A stretch of DNA of 33,937 nucleotides from the NCBI GenBank assembly GCA_026393865.1, contig JAPKZI010000111.1, positions 1 through 33,937 of the forward strand. The letters run 5' to 3'. Positions 1-8,381 of this stretch are shown here, piece after piece. The notes below the pieces were generated by a model. The model was given only the letters and a program-made list of their open reading frames with translations. It was not told the origin of the DNA and made no database searches. The DNA comes from Candidatus Aminicenantota bacterium. GTDB taxonomy: Bacteria > Acidobacteriota > Aminicenantia > Aminicenantales > UBA4085. Every line of letters starts with the position of its first letter. The stretch's first letter is position 1. Both the position numbers and the translations under genes were made by a program.

Positions 1-1668
1 CAGGACCGGGACGGCCGCGTCGTCATGGGCTTGCTCGCTTTCCGCTGGATCCCGCGCAAGACGGAATGCGATGTGTTCCCGGCCGTCGATCAAAAGCTGG
101 GGACGATGGCCATTTGGAAGCCCTCCCAAGCGCGCGAGATCGTACTGGAAGGAGTGCGCGGGAGGAGACCGCTCTATATCGCTCCTTACGCCCTCGGCGG
201 ATACGGACAGACGAATGACCTGAATGACGAGGAAACGGCCTACGTACGGACGGATAAGCCGACCACCGAGGCGGGGCTGGACGTCAAATTCGGCCTGACC
301 AGCAACCTCACCCTCGACCTAACCGTGAACACGGACTTCGCCCAGGTCGAAGCGGACGATTATCAGGTCAACCTGACCCGCTTCTCTTTCTTCTTCCCTG
401 AAAAAAGGCTGTTCTTCATGGAGCGCGCCGGGATCTTCGACTTCAGCTTCGGCGAATACAACCAGCTTTTCTACAGCCGGCGGATCGGGATCGAGGAAGG
501 ACAGGCGGTCCGCATCTACGGCGGGGCCCGTCTCATCGGCCGCCTCGGATCCTGGGACATGGGGTTCCTTGACATGCAAACGGCGCCCTTGCGGGCCGAG
601 TCCCTGCCCTCGGAGAATTTCGGCGTCCTGCGCCTCCGCCGGAGGGTCTTTAATCCGTTCTCCTATGTCGGCGGCATGTTGACGACAAGGCTCGGCGCGG
701 ACGGTTCTTATAACACGGTTTACGGCGTCGACGGGATTTTCCGGGTCCGCGGGGACGATTATCTTCTATTGAACTGGGCCCAGTCGTTCGAAACCGGCAA
801 GGAGAATCAGCCGGTCTCGCTCGATCCCGCCCGGTTCAGAATAAGCTGGGAACGGCGGACGCAGCAGGGCTTGGGCTTCAACCTGGGCCTTTCGCGCGCC
901 GGGAAGGACTACGATCCCGGGATGGGTTTCGAGATGCGGGAGAATTTCAGCCGGTTCGGAAACCGCGTTCTCTACGGATGGCTCCCCGGCGAGAAATCGT
1001 TTCTGACGTCCCACATGGCATTCGCCGACGGATACATCTTTTTCCGCAACGACGACCACTCGCTGGAATCGGCCGAGATCGGGCCGGGCTGGGGATTCCT
1101 GACCAAGTCCGGCTGGAACGGGCAATTCGCCTTCAAGTTGTCCCGCGAGAGCGTGCGGGAGGAGATCTCCTTTTTCGACAAGGTCTTCGTGCCGCCGGGA
1201 GAATATCGGTTTTTCAGGCTCGACGGCTATTTCCAGACGGCGATGGGAGGCCTCCTGAGCGCGACGGTGACCCTGAATGCCGGGTCGTTTTACGACGGCC
1301 GGCGGGCGACCGTCGGAATCAGGCCTATCTGGGGCATTTCCTCGGATCTCACCCTGAGCGGATATTATGAGTTCAACCGGGTTGAATTCCCCGCCCGCGA
1401 GCAGAGGCTGACGGCCCATATCGCCCAGGTGCGGCTGTTGGCGACGTTCAGCACAAAAATCTCGGCCTTGGCCTTCATCCAATATAACAGCGCCGTCGAC
1501 TCCGTGATCGCCAACGTTCGGTTCCGCTACAACCCCCGCGAGGGCAACGATCTTTACCTGGTCATCAACGAAGGCCTCAACACCAACCGCGCCGCGAAAA
1601 CCCCCCGTCCGCCGTCCTACGACAACCGGGCGATCATGATCAAGTATTCGTATACGTTCAATCTGTAA
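1..1668 (+). CDS. DUF5916 family outer-membrane protein, C-terminal part (5' end outside window)
   Basis: The reading frame is open from the first base of the window, so the gene is truncated on the left and about 555 codons are visible. The segment with FFPEKRLFFMERAGIFDF followed by LFYSRRIG is characteristic of the DUF5916 domain, which in full-length members follows an N-terminal carbohydrate-binding (CBM9-like) module that would lie upstream. Alternating hydrophobic and polar residues, many aromatic residues and a C-terminus ending YSYTFNL fit an outer-membrane beta-barrel. The function of the family is not established; a role in glycan handling or uptake is inference. It faces the glycoside-hydrolase-like gene convergently and ends just before a hairpin at about 1676-1703. 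Confidence 0.85.
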   Translation, partial: QDRDGRVVMGLLAFRWIPRKTECDVFPAVDQKLGTMAIWKPSQAREIVLEGVRGRRPLYIAPYALGGYGQTNDLNDEETAYVRTDKPTTEAGLDVKFGLTSNLTLDLTVNTDFAQVEADDYQVNLTRFSFFFPEKRLFFMERAGIFDFSFGEYNQLFYSRRIGIEEGQAVRIYGGARLIGRLGSWDMGFLDMQTAPLRAESLPSENFGVLRLRRRVFNPFSYVGGMLTTRLGADGSYNTVYGVDGIFRVRGDDYLLLNWAQSFETGKENQPVSLDPARFRISWERRTQQGLGFNLGLSRAGKDYDPGMGFEMRENFSRFGNRVLYGWLPGEKSFLTSHMAFADGYIFFRNDDHSLESAEIGPGWGFLTKSGWNGQFAFKLSRESVREEISFFDKVFVPPGEYRFFRLDGYFQTAMGGLLSATVTLNAGSFYDGRRATVGIRPIWGISSDLTLSGYYEFNRVEFPAREQRLTAHIAQVRLLATFSTKISALAFIQYNSAVDSVIANVRFRYNPREGNDLYLVINEGLNTNRAAKTPRPPSYDNRAIMIKYSYTFNL

Positions 1669-1675
1669 AGCGAAA

Positions 1676-1703
1676 AAAGGGACACTATGCGTCGTCCCCC
1701 TTT
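1676..1703. terminator. Hairpin between convergent genes, likely bidirectional terminator
   Basis: AAAGGGAC (1676-1683) can pair with GTCCCCCTTT (1694-1703) with one bulged C. Runs of A on the left and T on the right would give a U-tract on either transcript. It lies between the stop codons of the convergent genes at 1668 and 1722. Confidence 0.55.
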
Positions 1704-1721
1704 GTTTCCCGGAAGAGGGGC

Positions 1722-2060
1722 TCACCATCTGGCCCAATAGGGTTTTTTCTTGCCGGGCACCGCTTCCTCTTCGGGTTTCGTCGTGATGGTATTCAGGCCG
1801 AGGGCTGTGGCGAAGATCAGAAAGCCGTTGAATACGGCGACCAGAATCCGTATGGCCAAGCCGAGCTTGTCCGGAGGCGCGGTCAGGGCAAAAGCGGCAA
1901 TGAAAGAAATCGATTCCGACAGAACGAAGGCGATCCATTTAGGCGGAATCTTTCCCTCGATCAAATAGTTGATGGCGGCCGTGACGATAACCACGATGCC
2001 ATAGGAACCGGCCAGCGTTAAAAAGCTGTTCACGGTGAAGAATTCATTCGGCAGCTCCAT
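1722..2060 (-). CDS. Small three-helix membrane protein, unknown function
   Basis: This 112-residue protein has three hydrophobic segments at about residues 12-34, 41-60 and 67-92, and a charged C-terminus (KPEEEAVPGKKK). The start is supported by a near-perfect Shine-Dalgarno sequence, AGGAGGT, five bases before the ATG. It starts 21 bases after the glycoside-hydrolase-like gene on the same strand and is probably co-transcribed with it. Size and topology recall holin-like or other small membrane proteins, but I recognise no family and assign no function. Confidence 0.75.
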   Translation of the reverse strand: MELPNEFFTVNSFLTLAGSYGIVVIVTAAINYLIEGKIPPKWIAFVLSESISFIAAFALTAPPDKLGLAIRILVAVFNGFLIFATALGLNTITTKPEEEAVPGKKKPYWARW

Positions 2061-2081
2061 GATGACCTCCTGTTTCCCATA

Positions 2082-4115
2082 TTAGTTCATCACCAGGACG
2101 CTGTGGATATGGACCTGGGGGATCGCCGCCGTTAGCCATCCTTTCTTCCAGGTCCATTTTATTTTCGTCCCGTCCGGGACGAGCGTCACTTTCTTCGGCT
2201 TGGCCTCGAGCTTCATCCGGACCGTGATCGGCCCGGCCGCCGGGATATAATCGGTGAAATTGTACCGGTCGGGGAGGGGCAGATTGCTCCGGTTGAGCAG
2301 GTGCAGGCTCATTTTCCCTTCTTTCGTCGTCCGCAGAGCAACGTCGAGCGCGGGCGGCCCGTCGACGAGGACAGCCGGCTCCGGGAACAGCTCCTTCGTC
2401 AACTCGCCGATGAACTGCCGTACATACGGATGATGCCCTTTGAAGAAAATGTTCGCCAGCGGGCCGAACACAGCCCCGATCTTGCCTTTGCCGTAGCTCA
2501 CGATCGTCGTCGCCGTCTTCGCTTCCTTGCGCGTGTCGCGCGTCGCGTATCTCAGCCCGGCCGTTTTGGCCGTTGTCGGGGCGGCCTCCTGCCATTCCCC
2601 GCCGATGCCGACCGGCCCCGCCGGCGTGGTCAATTCCTCGTTCACGCTTCGCGCCGCGCCGATGAACTTCACGCCTAACGCTGGCTCGAACAGCCGGGCG
2701 CACTTTTCGCCCATGAGCAGCAAGCTCCCGCCCCGCTCCACATAGCGCAGCAAGGCGGCTCTGAACTCCTCTGATAATTTGGGCGAATCGGGCACGACCA
2801 CCAGCGGGAATTCGTTCATCCTCTGCCCCGCCAACAACTGATGCTCGGCCAATATATCCACCGAATAATGCAGTTCGAGCAGGGCATGCAGGGCGCCCTC
2901 CAGATCGTCGAATTCCCCGCCCCACGGCGCGAAAACCCTGTCCGACTTGTCCCAATGCGATTCCGCCGATAAAAGCAGCGCCACTTGGGGCACGGTTCGG
3001 CTCTTGAAGCTCGCTTCCTTCCGCGCCGCGCAAAAATCCGCCACCTGTCCCTCTTGATCGATGATGGCCTCGGCGATATATCCAGAGCGCGTCGGCTGGT
3101 GGTAGATCTGGAACCCGCCGCCCGCCATCAGGACCACGGCCGCCTCCTGCATAATCTGGACCGGCGTTTTGATCGACCAGCCCTGGTCTCTGCCCTTATC
3201 GAAGCCCCAAGCCATCAAATCCCAGGGCATGCCCGTGCTCGCTAAATAGCGCGCCTCGACCCGGGCCCGGTCCACCGACAGCGACGGCGAGTAGTCGCCG
3301 CTCAGATAATCCAGCCTGACATCGACTGGCTTCGGGGCGAACGTTGTGTACATCCAGTTGCTCGTGATCTGAAGCTCCGGCTTAAAAGCATGGAGCGCGT
3401 CCACCCACGCCCCGAGATAAGTTTCGAAGGCCCGGCGCTGGAACATCTTCCACTCGAGCCAGTCCGGATCACCCCGCTTCTTGGGCGCGGCCGTTTTCCC
3501 GGTCGCTTTCTTCCACGCTTCGAGCGCCCTCGGCGAATAATCGAGCTGGGCGGCCCAGCATTCGCCGTCCACCCAAAGTCCGTCAAGATCGTAGGCGGCC
3601 ACGACCTCCTTGAGCTGGGGGATGAGCAGTCCGTCCTTGTACGGCCCGAAAACGCTCGTGTTATTGGGATCGCGGCCGCCCTTCTCGTCGATCCGGGCCC
3701 ATTCGGGATGATGGGTGATCGCCTGCCCGTCCCAGACGCCCGAATAATGGATGTAGAGCCCCACCCCGCGCTCGCGCGTCGCTTTGCGCCAGACGGCCAA
3801 GCTGTCCTTTTTGATGCCGGGCGCGGGCCAGCCGACCTTGGTCGGAAAGCCGGCCCAGCCGACGTGTCCTTTGCAGTCGTATTGGACGTAGTCCGGCCGG
3901 ACCCGTTCGAGGAGCTTCCCGATATTCTCCTCCGATATATCCGCGCCCAGGGCGAGGTCCGTTTCACTGGGATGGAGGTCGAAATGGAGGCCGAAGAAGG
4001 CATCCCGCCTGGGGACGGGTTTTTTCTGGGCAGGATTCTGCCCGGCCCCGAACATAAAAACGGTGGCGCCGATAAAAAGCGTCCAAAGGGCGGTCTTACG
4101 GGTGATCTTCGGCAT
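2082..4115 (-). CDS. Secreted glycoside-hydrolase-like protein (alpha-L-fucosidase-like barrel plus trimerisation-like domain)
   Basis: The 677-residue protein starts with a signal peptide (hydrophobic run at about residues 10-25, AGQ cleavage region), so it is exported. Residues from about 38 to 370 look like a TIM barrel of the alpha-L-fucosidase/GH42-like type, with FFGLHFDLHP at the first strand, an IHYSGVW strand and LDGLWVDGECW, where an acidic catalytic residue would be expected. Residues from about 375 to 600 resemble the beta-galactosidase trimerisation (glutamine-amidotransferase-like) fold, with LVVVPDSPKLS and GGSLLLMGEKC. The substrate cannot be read from sequence; L-fucoside or beta-galactoside cleavage is inference. 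The start follows AGGAGG with five-base spacing, and a TATAAT at 4145-4150 lies upstream. It is divergent from the ECF sigma gene. Confidence 0.8.
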   Translation of the reverse strand: MPKITRKTALWTLFIGATVFMFGAGQNPAQKKPVPRRDAFFGLHFDLHPSETDLALGADISEENIGKLLERVRPDYVQYDCKGHVGWAGFPTKVGWPAPGIKKDSLAVWRKATRERGVGLYIHYSGVWDGQAITHHPEWARIDEKGGRDPNNTSVFGPYKDGLLIPQLKEVVAAYDLDGLWVDGECWAAQLDYSPRALEAWKKATGKTAAPKKRGDPDWLEWKMFQRRAFETYLGAWVDALHAFKPELQITSNWMYTTFAPKPVDVRLDYLSGDYSPSLSVDRARVEARYLASTGMPWDLMAWGFDKGRDQGWSIKTPVQIMQEAAVVLMAGGGFQIYHQPTRSGYIAEAIIDQEGQVADFCAARKEASFKSRTVPQVALLLSAESHWDKSDRVFAPWGGEFDDLEGALHALLELHYSVDILAEHQLLAGQRMNEFPLVVVPDSPKLSEEFRAALLRYVERGGSLLLMGEKCARLFEPALGVKFIGAARSVNEELTTPAGPVGIGGEWQEAAPTTAKTAGLRYATRDTRKEAKTATTIVSYGKGKIGAVFGPLANIFFKGHHPYVRQFIGELTKELFPEPAVLVDGPPALDVALRTTKEGKMSLHLLNRSNLPLPDRYNFTDYIPAAGPITVRMKLEAKPKKVTLVPDGTKIKWTWKKGWLTAAIPQVHIHSVLVMN

Positions 4116-4144
4116 GGCGGCCTCCTCTCGAAAGCTTTTATCTT

Positions 4145-4150
4145 ATTATA
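4145..4150 (-). promoter_or_regulatory. -10 element upstream of the glycoside-hydrolase-like gene
   Basis: A consensus TATAAT on the minus strand lies about 30 bases upstream of the start at 4115. No convincing -35 hexamer is seen at 16-18 bases from it, so this is a weak call. It lies in the 145-base divergent gap shared with the sigma-factor gene. Confidence 0.4.
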
Positions 4151-4260
4151 GCCGGAACTGGGGATGAAAATCTTTGATTTCGGGTCCGGCCGGAGATAGA
4201 ATCGTCTAAAGCCGCGGTCGGAGCGGGATTAATGCACCGGACCGGCGGCAAGGAACACTG

Positions 4261-4851
4261 TTGGACCGCGATTTTCTCGAAAGATTAAAAGCCGGCGACG
4301 AGGACGCTTTCAAGTCGCTGGTCACTCAGTTCCAGGACCGCGTGGTCAGCCTCTGTTATCGCTTCCTGCGGAACAGGGAGGACGCGGAAGATACGGCCCA
4401 GGATGTTTTCGTGGACGCGTATCGAAACCTGTCTGGATTCCGCGCGGAAGCCGAAATTTCGACCTGGCTGTATCGGATCGCCTCGACCAAGTCGCTCGAC
4501 GCCATCCGCCGGAGAAATAGGAAGAAAAGGCAGGACGGCCCTTCTCCCGTTTTTTCGGAATCGGACCCAGCCGAAGCCGTTCCCGCGGCCGAGTCCGCGG
4601 ATCCGGGACGCGTCTTCGAAGCCAGGGAGCGGTCTCTCGTTCTCCAAAATGCGGTCGCCTCCCTGCCCAAGAGCCAGCGGATCGCCATCACCCTTTCGCG
4701 GTATGAAGGGTTAGGAAACAAGGAGATCGCGGAGATCCTCCATGCGTCCGTCTTTTCGATCGACTCCCTGATCTACCGGGCCCAGAAGAATCTGCGGAAG
4801 CGACTGCATAAATATTACGCTCGGCAAATAAAAAACGAGGGGGAAAAATGA
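4261..4851 (+). CDS. RNA polymerase sigma factor, ECF (sigma-70) family
   Basis: At 196 residues this is the usual ECF size. Region 2 is clear at about residues 8-85: the LKAGDEDAFKSLV helix, DAEDTAQDVFVDAYRNL (2.1/2.2 core contact) and FRAEAEISTWLYRIA (2.3/2.4, -10 recognition). Region 4 lies at about 125-185, with LPKSQRIAITLSRYEGL and the NKEIAEILHASVFSIDSLIYRA helix-turn-helix. The start is a TTG preceded by AAGGAA five bases upstream; no ATG near it gives a full region 2. The stop codon overlaps the next start in an ATGA junction, which suggests translational coupling with the membrane protein that probably controls it. A target promoter cannot be identified from this window. Confidence 0.93.
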   Translation: MDRDFLERLKAGDEDAFKSLVTQFQDRVVSLCYRFLRNREDAEDTAQDVFVDAYRNLSGFRAEAEISTWLYRIASTKSLDAIRRRNRKKRQDGPSPVFSESDPAEAVPAAESADPGRVFEARERSLVLQNAVASLPKSQRIAITLSRYEGLGNKEIAEILHASVFSIDSLIYRAQKNLRKRLHKYYARQIKNEGEK

Positions 4852-5261
4852 ACCGCCAGCCCGACGACGAAAAAACGTCTAATCCAACGGAGAGAGAAAG
4901 GATGAAGCCCACCGGGGACAATCCCATGGCCATTAAAAATCGGATCGAGAACGAGATCGAGGAGACGCTCCGCTGTTTTGAGGCGGAAGCTCCGCCCGCG
5001 GCCGGTCCTCATTTTTATGCCGCCGTGCGGAGGAAAATCCGAAACCTGACGCCGGCGCCTCCGCTCCCGGTGCCGCTGGGCTTCAGGAGGAGAATTCTCG
5101 TCCCGGCCGTTTTGGTCCTGATGGTCGTCCTCAACATCGTTACGGCGGCTCTCGTTTCCCAAGCGAAAAAGACTGAGATCGAGGCTAAGCAGCAAGGCCT
5201 CGCCGCTCTGGCCGAGGATTATTCCGTCGGCCGGATCGGCTATGCCTCCTATTTGAAATGA
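4848..5261 (+). CDS. Single-pass membrane protein, putative anti-sigma factor
   Basis: The gene overlaps the sigma gene by four bases (ATGA). It encodes 137 residues: a hydrophilic N-terminal part of about 78 residues, one transmembrane helix (RILVPAVLVLMVVLNIVTAALV, about 85-106) and a short tail of about 30 residues. Position and topology match ECF anti-sigma factors, but no HxxxCxxC zinc motif of the ZAS class is present. The anti-sigma role therefore rests on context only. In-frame ATGs at 4902 and 4926 are alternatives; the overlap and a GGGGG-rich ribosome site favour 4848. Confidence 0.65.
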   Translation: MNRQPDDEKTSNPTERERMKPTGDNPMAIKNRIENEIEETLRCFEAEAPPAAGPHFYAAVRRKIRNLTPAPPLPVPLGFRRRILVPAVLVLMVVLNIVTAALVSQAKKTEIEAKQQGLAALAEDYSVGRIGYASYLK

Positions 5262-5274
5262 CGGAGGAATAATC

Positions 5275-5853
5275 ATGGACGCTTTCTCCGAGAAACCCTT
5301 TACTCAGAAGTTGACCATATTCTTGATCATCCTCAACCTGATCACGATGGCGGCATTGTGGTATGTCGTCTTCCGCAGGCCGCCCGGAGGCCGTCCTCCC
5401 CGCGAGGTGGGGAAAGGTCAGGACGTCCAGTCGTTCCTTCGGAGAGAATTGAATCTCTCGGACGAACAGGCCGCGGCCTTCGCCAACTTGAGGGACCGGT
5501 TCCTCGATACCGCGCGTCCGCTCCACGACGAGATCCGCAAGTCGAACGAAGCGACCCTAACCGAGCTTCTCAAGGCGCAGGCGGATCAGAGGACGATCGA
5601 GACGCTGACCGCGAGAATCGGGACCCTGAGAGGTGAAGAGGAGAAGCTCCTGTTCCTTCATTTCCAGGAGCTCATGGCCGTCTGCCGGCCGGACCAGAAG
5701 ATCAAATTTCAATCGATCATGCGCGAGTTCCTGGTCATGATCGGCTTCTTCGAGGCGTCCGGCGCGCCCCGGAACAGTCCTCCCCCTCAAGACCGCCGAG
5801 GCGGGCCGCCTCCCCAGGACCGTCGTAACGAGCCTCCTCAAAAACTGCGCTGA
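5275..5853 (+). CDS. Membrane-anchored Spy/CpxP/ZraP-like periplasmic protein
   Basis: The 192-residue protein has an N-terminal anchor (LTIFLIILNLITMAALWYVVF, about residues 11-31) and a predicted all-helical periplasmic domain. The LNLSDEQAAAFANLRDRF segment and the later KFQSIMREF helix are typical of the CpxP/Spy/heavy-metal-sensor-like superfamily (periplasmic chaperones and stress sensors). The C-terminus is proline-rich with a tandem PPPQDRR repeat. A GGAGG site seven bases upstream supports the start, which lies 13 bases after the putative anti-sigma gene. It is therefore probably part of an envelope-stress operon. Metal binding is not demonstrable here because no His/Cys cluster is obvious. 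Confidence 0.75.
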   Translation: MDAFSEKPFTQKLTIFLIILNLITMAALWYVVFRRPPGGRPPREVGKGQDVQSFLRRELNLSDEQAAAFANLRDRFLDTARPLHDEIRKSNEATLTELLKAQADQRTIETLTARIGTLRGEEEKLLFLHFQELMAVCRPDQKIKFQSIMREFLVMIGFFEASGAPRNSPPPQDRRGGPPPQDRRNEPPQKLR

Positions 5854-5922
5854 TCGGAGCGGCCCTCCAAACATCGCCTTTTAACACAAGTCCGTCTTTT
5901 TTCGTTTTCCCTCGCCTGCCCG

Positions 5923-5963
5923 GACGCAAAACAATACCGCCAGGTATTCCCTGCGTTGGCGTC
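5923..5963. other. Two-tier hairpin in the leader of the adaptor gene
   Basis: AATACC (5933-5938) and GGTATT (5943-5948) form a perfect stem around GCCA. They are enclosed by GACGC (5923-5927) and GCGTC (5959-5963). It lies in the 182-base gap between the Spy-like gene and the adaptor. It has no U-tract, so it could be a leader structure or processing site; the role is unknown. Confidence 0.35.
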
Positions 5964-6035
5964 TGAATGAATGAAGATGAAAAACGATCGGCGGAATCGG
6001 CAATCGGACGAGGCCGAGACCGCAAGGAGGACATC

Positions 6036-7280
6036 ATGAGAAAGAAAAGAGCGGCTCTGGTAGCGGCCCCGATCGTCCTGGCGACTTCGTTGATGGGCTT
6101 CATCTTCATCCGCAACGGCAATGACGCGCCCGCGGAATATCAGGTCGAAACCGCGGGCCGGGGAGACATCGAAGCCGTCGTCGAGACCTCCGGGACGATC
6201 AATCCCGTCGTCACCGTCGAAATCGGCAGTCAGGTTTCGGGCAAGATCGTCAAGCTGGGGGCCGATTTCAATTCCCGGGTCAAGGCCGGCCAGGTGGTCG
6301 CCGAACTGGATCAGGATCTGCTCCAACGGAAGGTCGCCTCGTCAGAAGCCAATTACCAAAGCGCCCTGGCCTCGCTCGAAAGGGCCAAGGTCGATCTCGA
6401 TCTGACCAAGAAGATTTATGAGCGGAGGCTCGGACTCTTCGAGCGCCAGATGATCTCGGCTGAGGACAAGGAAAGCGCCGAGGCCGACTATGTCATGGCC
6501 CAGGTCGCGGTCCGGAGCGCCGAGTCCGCCGTCGTGCAGGCGAAATCCTCGCTCGATTCGAGCCGGGTCGATCTGTCCTACGCCGTCATCCGGACGCCGA
6601 TCGACGGGATCGTCCTCGAGCGGTCGGTGAATATCGGCCAAACGGTCGCCTCCGGCTACTCGGTGCCCGTCCTGTTCAAGGTCGCGGACCTGACGAAGAT
6701 GCAGGTCGAGTGCAACCTCGATGAAGCGGACATCGGCCGGGTCAAGGAAGGACAGGCCGCCCGTTTCACGGTCGACGCGTCCGCGGACGAAATGTTCTCC
6801 GGCCAGGTCAAGCAAGTCCGCTACGCGGCCGTGACCTCGTCGAACGTCGTCACCTACACGGTCATCATCGATGCCGCGAATCCCGATCTCCTGTTGCGGC
6901 CGGGCATGACGGCCAAGGTGAGCATCGTCTCGGCTGAAGCCCGGAACGCCCTCCAGGTCGCCAACACCGCGCTTCGCTTCACGCCCGCCCAAGCGCCGGC
7001 CGATCAGGCCGCATGGGTGGCCGCTCAGCGCCGGACCCTGAAAGCGGGGAGCGGGATCGTCTGGACCGAGGACGCCCTCGGCGCGCTCCGGGCAGGCGTC
7101 GTCCGCACGGGGGTTGCCGGGAGTTCATACACCGAGATCGTCGGCGGAGACGTAGCGCTCGGAGCGAAGGTCGTCGTCGGCCTCAAATCCGCCACATCGG
7201 CGACCACGAACTTGGCTCAAAACATGCCTCCGATGTTTCTCATGGACGGCGGCCCTCCGCCACCCCCTCCTTCTAAATGA
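6036..7280 (+). CDS. Periplasmic adaptor (membrane fusion protein), HlyD/MacA-like
   Basis: A 414-residue adaptor. It has an N-terminal membrane anchor (ALVAAPIVLATSLMGFIFI), a first half-lipoyl segment with VETSGTINPVVTVEIGSQVSGKI, a long coiled-coil hairpin at about residues 80-175, a second half-lipoyl segment (LSYAVIRTPIDGIVLERSV) and a beta-barrel domain ending LRPGMTAKVSIV. This layout is that of MacA-type adaptors, which bridge an inner-membrane pump and TolC. I chose the ATG at 6036 because AAGGAGG ends five bases before it; an upstream in-frame ATG at 5967 has no such site. Unusually, no MacB or RND pump follows, and the next gene is convergent. The C-terminus ends in a run of six prolines. 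Confidence 0.88.
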   Translation: MRKKRAALVAAPIVLATSLMGFIFIRNGNDAPAEYQVETAGRGDIEAVVETSGTINPVVTVEIGSQVSGKIVKLGADFNSRVKAGQVVAELDQDLLQRKVASSEANYQSALASLERAKVDLDLTKKIYERRLGLFERQMISAEDKESAEADYVMAQVAVRSAESAVVQAKSSLDSSRVDLSYAVIRTPIDGIVLERSVNIGQTVASGYSVPVLFKVADLTKMQVECNLDEADIGRVKEGQAARFTVDASADEMFSGQVKQVRYAAVTSSNVVTYTVIIDAANPDLLLRPGMTAKVSIVSAEARNALQVANTALRFTPAQAPADQAAWVAAQRRTLKAGSGIVWTEDALGALRAGVVRTGVAGSSYTEIVGGDVALGAKVVVGLKSATSATTNLAQNMPPMFLMDGGPPPPPPSK

Positions 7281-7284
7281 TATT

Positions 7285-7330
7285 CTGCGGGGTTCCCGCG
7301 TTCTCCACAGAACGCGGGAGCCCCCCGCAG
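7285..7330. terminator. Long perfect-stem hairpin between convergent genes
   Basis: TCCCGCGTTCT (7294-7304) pairs fully with AGAACGCGGGA (7309-7319) around a CCAC loop. CTGCGGGG (7285-7292) pairs with CCCCGCAG (7323-7330), extending the stem to about 19 base pairs with a small bulge. There is no T-run, so it is either a factor-assisted bidirectional terminator or a dispersed palindromic element. It begins five bases after the adaptor stop. Confidence 0.5.
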
Positions 7331-7357
7331 CCCCGCGTGAGAAAAAATCAACCGATT

Positions 7358-8125
7358 CTAAGATCTAAACGCCCAGGCGATCATCTGGTCGTCGGCCGCC
7401 TTCAAGGGGCGACCGTCGAAGCCGCCGAGGATTTCCCAGCGCGTAAATCCGGCGGCCCGAAAAAGAAGCTCCAGCTCAAACCGATAAACCCAGCGCTGGG
7501 ACGTTGAGAACTTATGGACGGTCTTGGGATGGTCCGAGCCGGACAGCTCCCAGATCTCCATCTCGGAATCCTGCCGTTGGCCGACGGCGTCCTTTTTCCG
7601 GTTATCCCAGAGCTGTATCTTGCCCCCGCCTGGCCTTTCGACTTCCTGCTCAAGGACGGGGGCATCGTCCGGTTCGGACCAGTAGTCCGGTCCCGGATAG
7701 GACATATGGATGATGAGAGCCCCTCCCGACTCCAGGTGCTCGTGAGATCGCTTCAGGACGCGGAGCTGGTCCTCGGTCGTGTCGCAATGGGCGAAACCGT
7801 TGAAGGCGCAGATGAGGCGCGCGTACTGGCGTCCCATCGAGAACTCCCGCATGTCCGCCACGTCGGCCCGGACGGCCAGCCCGCCCGCCCGGGCTTTTTC
7901 CCGAAGGCGGGAGATCATCGCCGGGCTCGAATCGAACCCGTCGATATTGAAACCCTCCTTAAGAATTGGCAGGAGGACGCGGCCCGTGCCGCAGGCGACC
8001 TCGAGCAGCGGGCCCTTCGCGGCCCGGGCGACATCGAGCCAATAGGGAATGTCGAAGTCGAGCGAATCGAACAGGAGGTCGTAGAGCTCGGGGGCGTCAT
8101 AGGGGGAAGGATTGCGGTCACTCAT
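7358..8125 (-). CDS. Class I SAM-dependent methyltransferase
   Basis: This 255-residue protein has the Rossmann-type motif I LLEVACGTGRVLLPI (about residues 40-54), an acidic end of strand 2 (NIDGFDSSPAMI), motif II around VRADVADMREF and a post-II segment LICAFNGFAHC. These are standard for class I methyltransferases that act on small molecules or proteins; the substrate is not evident. The C-terminal half carries a beta-rich part with QRWVYRFELELLFRAAGF, typical of the family. Its ATG overlaps the end of the YoeB-like gene by eight bases, so it is probably translated from the toxin-antitoxin transcript. Whether it serves the toxin system or merely sits behind it is unknown. Confidence 0.88.
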   Translation of the reverse strand: MSDRNPSPYDAPELYDLLFDSLDFDIPYWLDVARAAKGPLLEVACGTGRVLLPILKEGFNIDGFDSSPAMISRLREKARAGGLAVRADVADMREFSMGRQYARLICAFNGFAHCDTTEDQLRVLKRSHEHLESGGALIIHMSYPGPDYWSEPDDAPVLEQEVERPGGGKIQLWDNRKKDAVGQRQDSEMEIWELSGSDHPKTVHKFSTSQRWVYRFELELLFRAAGFTRWEILGGFDGRPLKAADDQMIAWAFRS

Positions 8126-8381
8126 AGTGGGTCCAGAGCCGGATGATTTTCACGACCCTTTCTTTTTCGAGCACTTGATAGACAAGACGATGCTGCACGT
8201 TGATCCGCCTTGAAAAGGCGCCGGACAGGTCCCCGACGAGTTTCTCGAAAGGCGGGGGTGATTGAAACGGATCGCGCTCGAGGATGTCGAGCTGATCGAG
8301 CGCCTTTTCCTTGAGGCCGGCCGCCGCCCGCTTCTTGGCGTCCGTAAGCGCTTGGCGCGTATATACGAGCTTCCATCTCAC
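8118..8381 (-). CDS. yoeB: Toxin of the Txe/YoeB family (mRNA interferase)
   Basis: Alignment by eye to YoeB shows the RWKLVYTRQALTDAKK start, PPPFEKLVGDLSGAFSRRI, QHRLVYQV and a C-terminal RLWTHYE. The invariant Glu, Arg and C-terminal His-Tyr of the ribosome-dependent RNase active site are all present. I chose the GTG at 8381, which overlaps the antitoxin stop as GTGA and places the start where family members begin. An ATG at 8402 would add seven residues and overlap the antitoxin by 25 bases. The protein would be 87 residues, close to the family norm. Translational coupling to the antitoxin is expected from the overlap. Confidence 0.9.
   Translation of the reverse strand: MRWKLVYTRQALTDAKKRAAAGLKEKALDQLDILERDPFQSPPPFEKLVGDLSGAFSRRINVQHRLVYQVLEKERVVKIIRLWTHYE

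Noticed and set aside
766-1938. 390-residue minus-strand frame opposite the DUF5916 gene
   Set aside because: Arg/Gly/Pro-rich shadow; the plus strand has family-specific motifs across the same region.
4154-4159. GGAACT as a -35 element for ECF autoregulation of the sigma gene
   Set aside because: No matching -10 (such as CGTC or TCTA) is found at 15-18 bases; the nearest CGTCTA is about 43 bases away.
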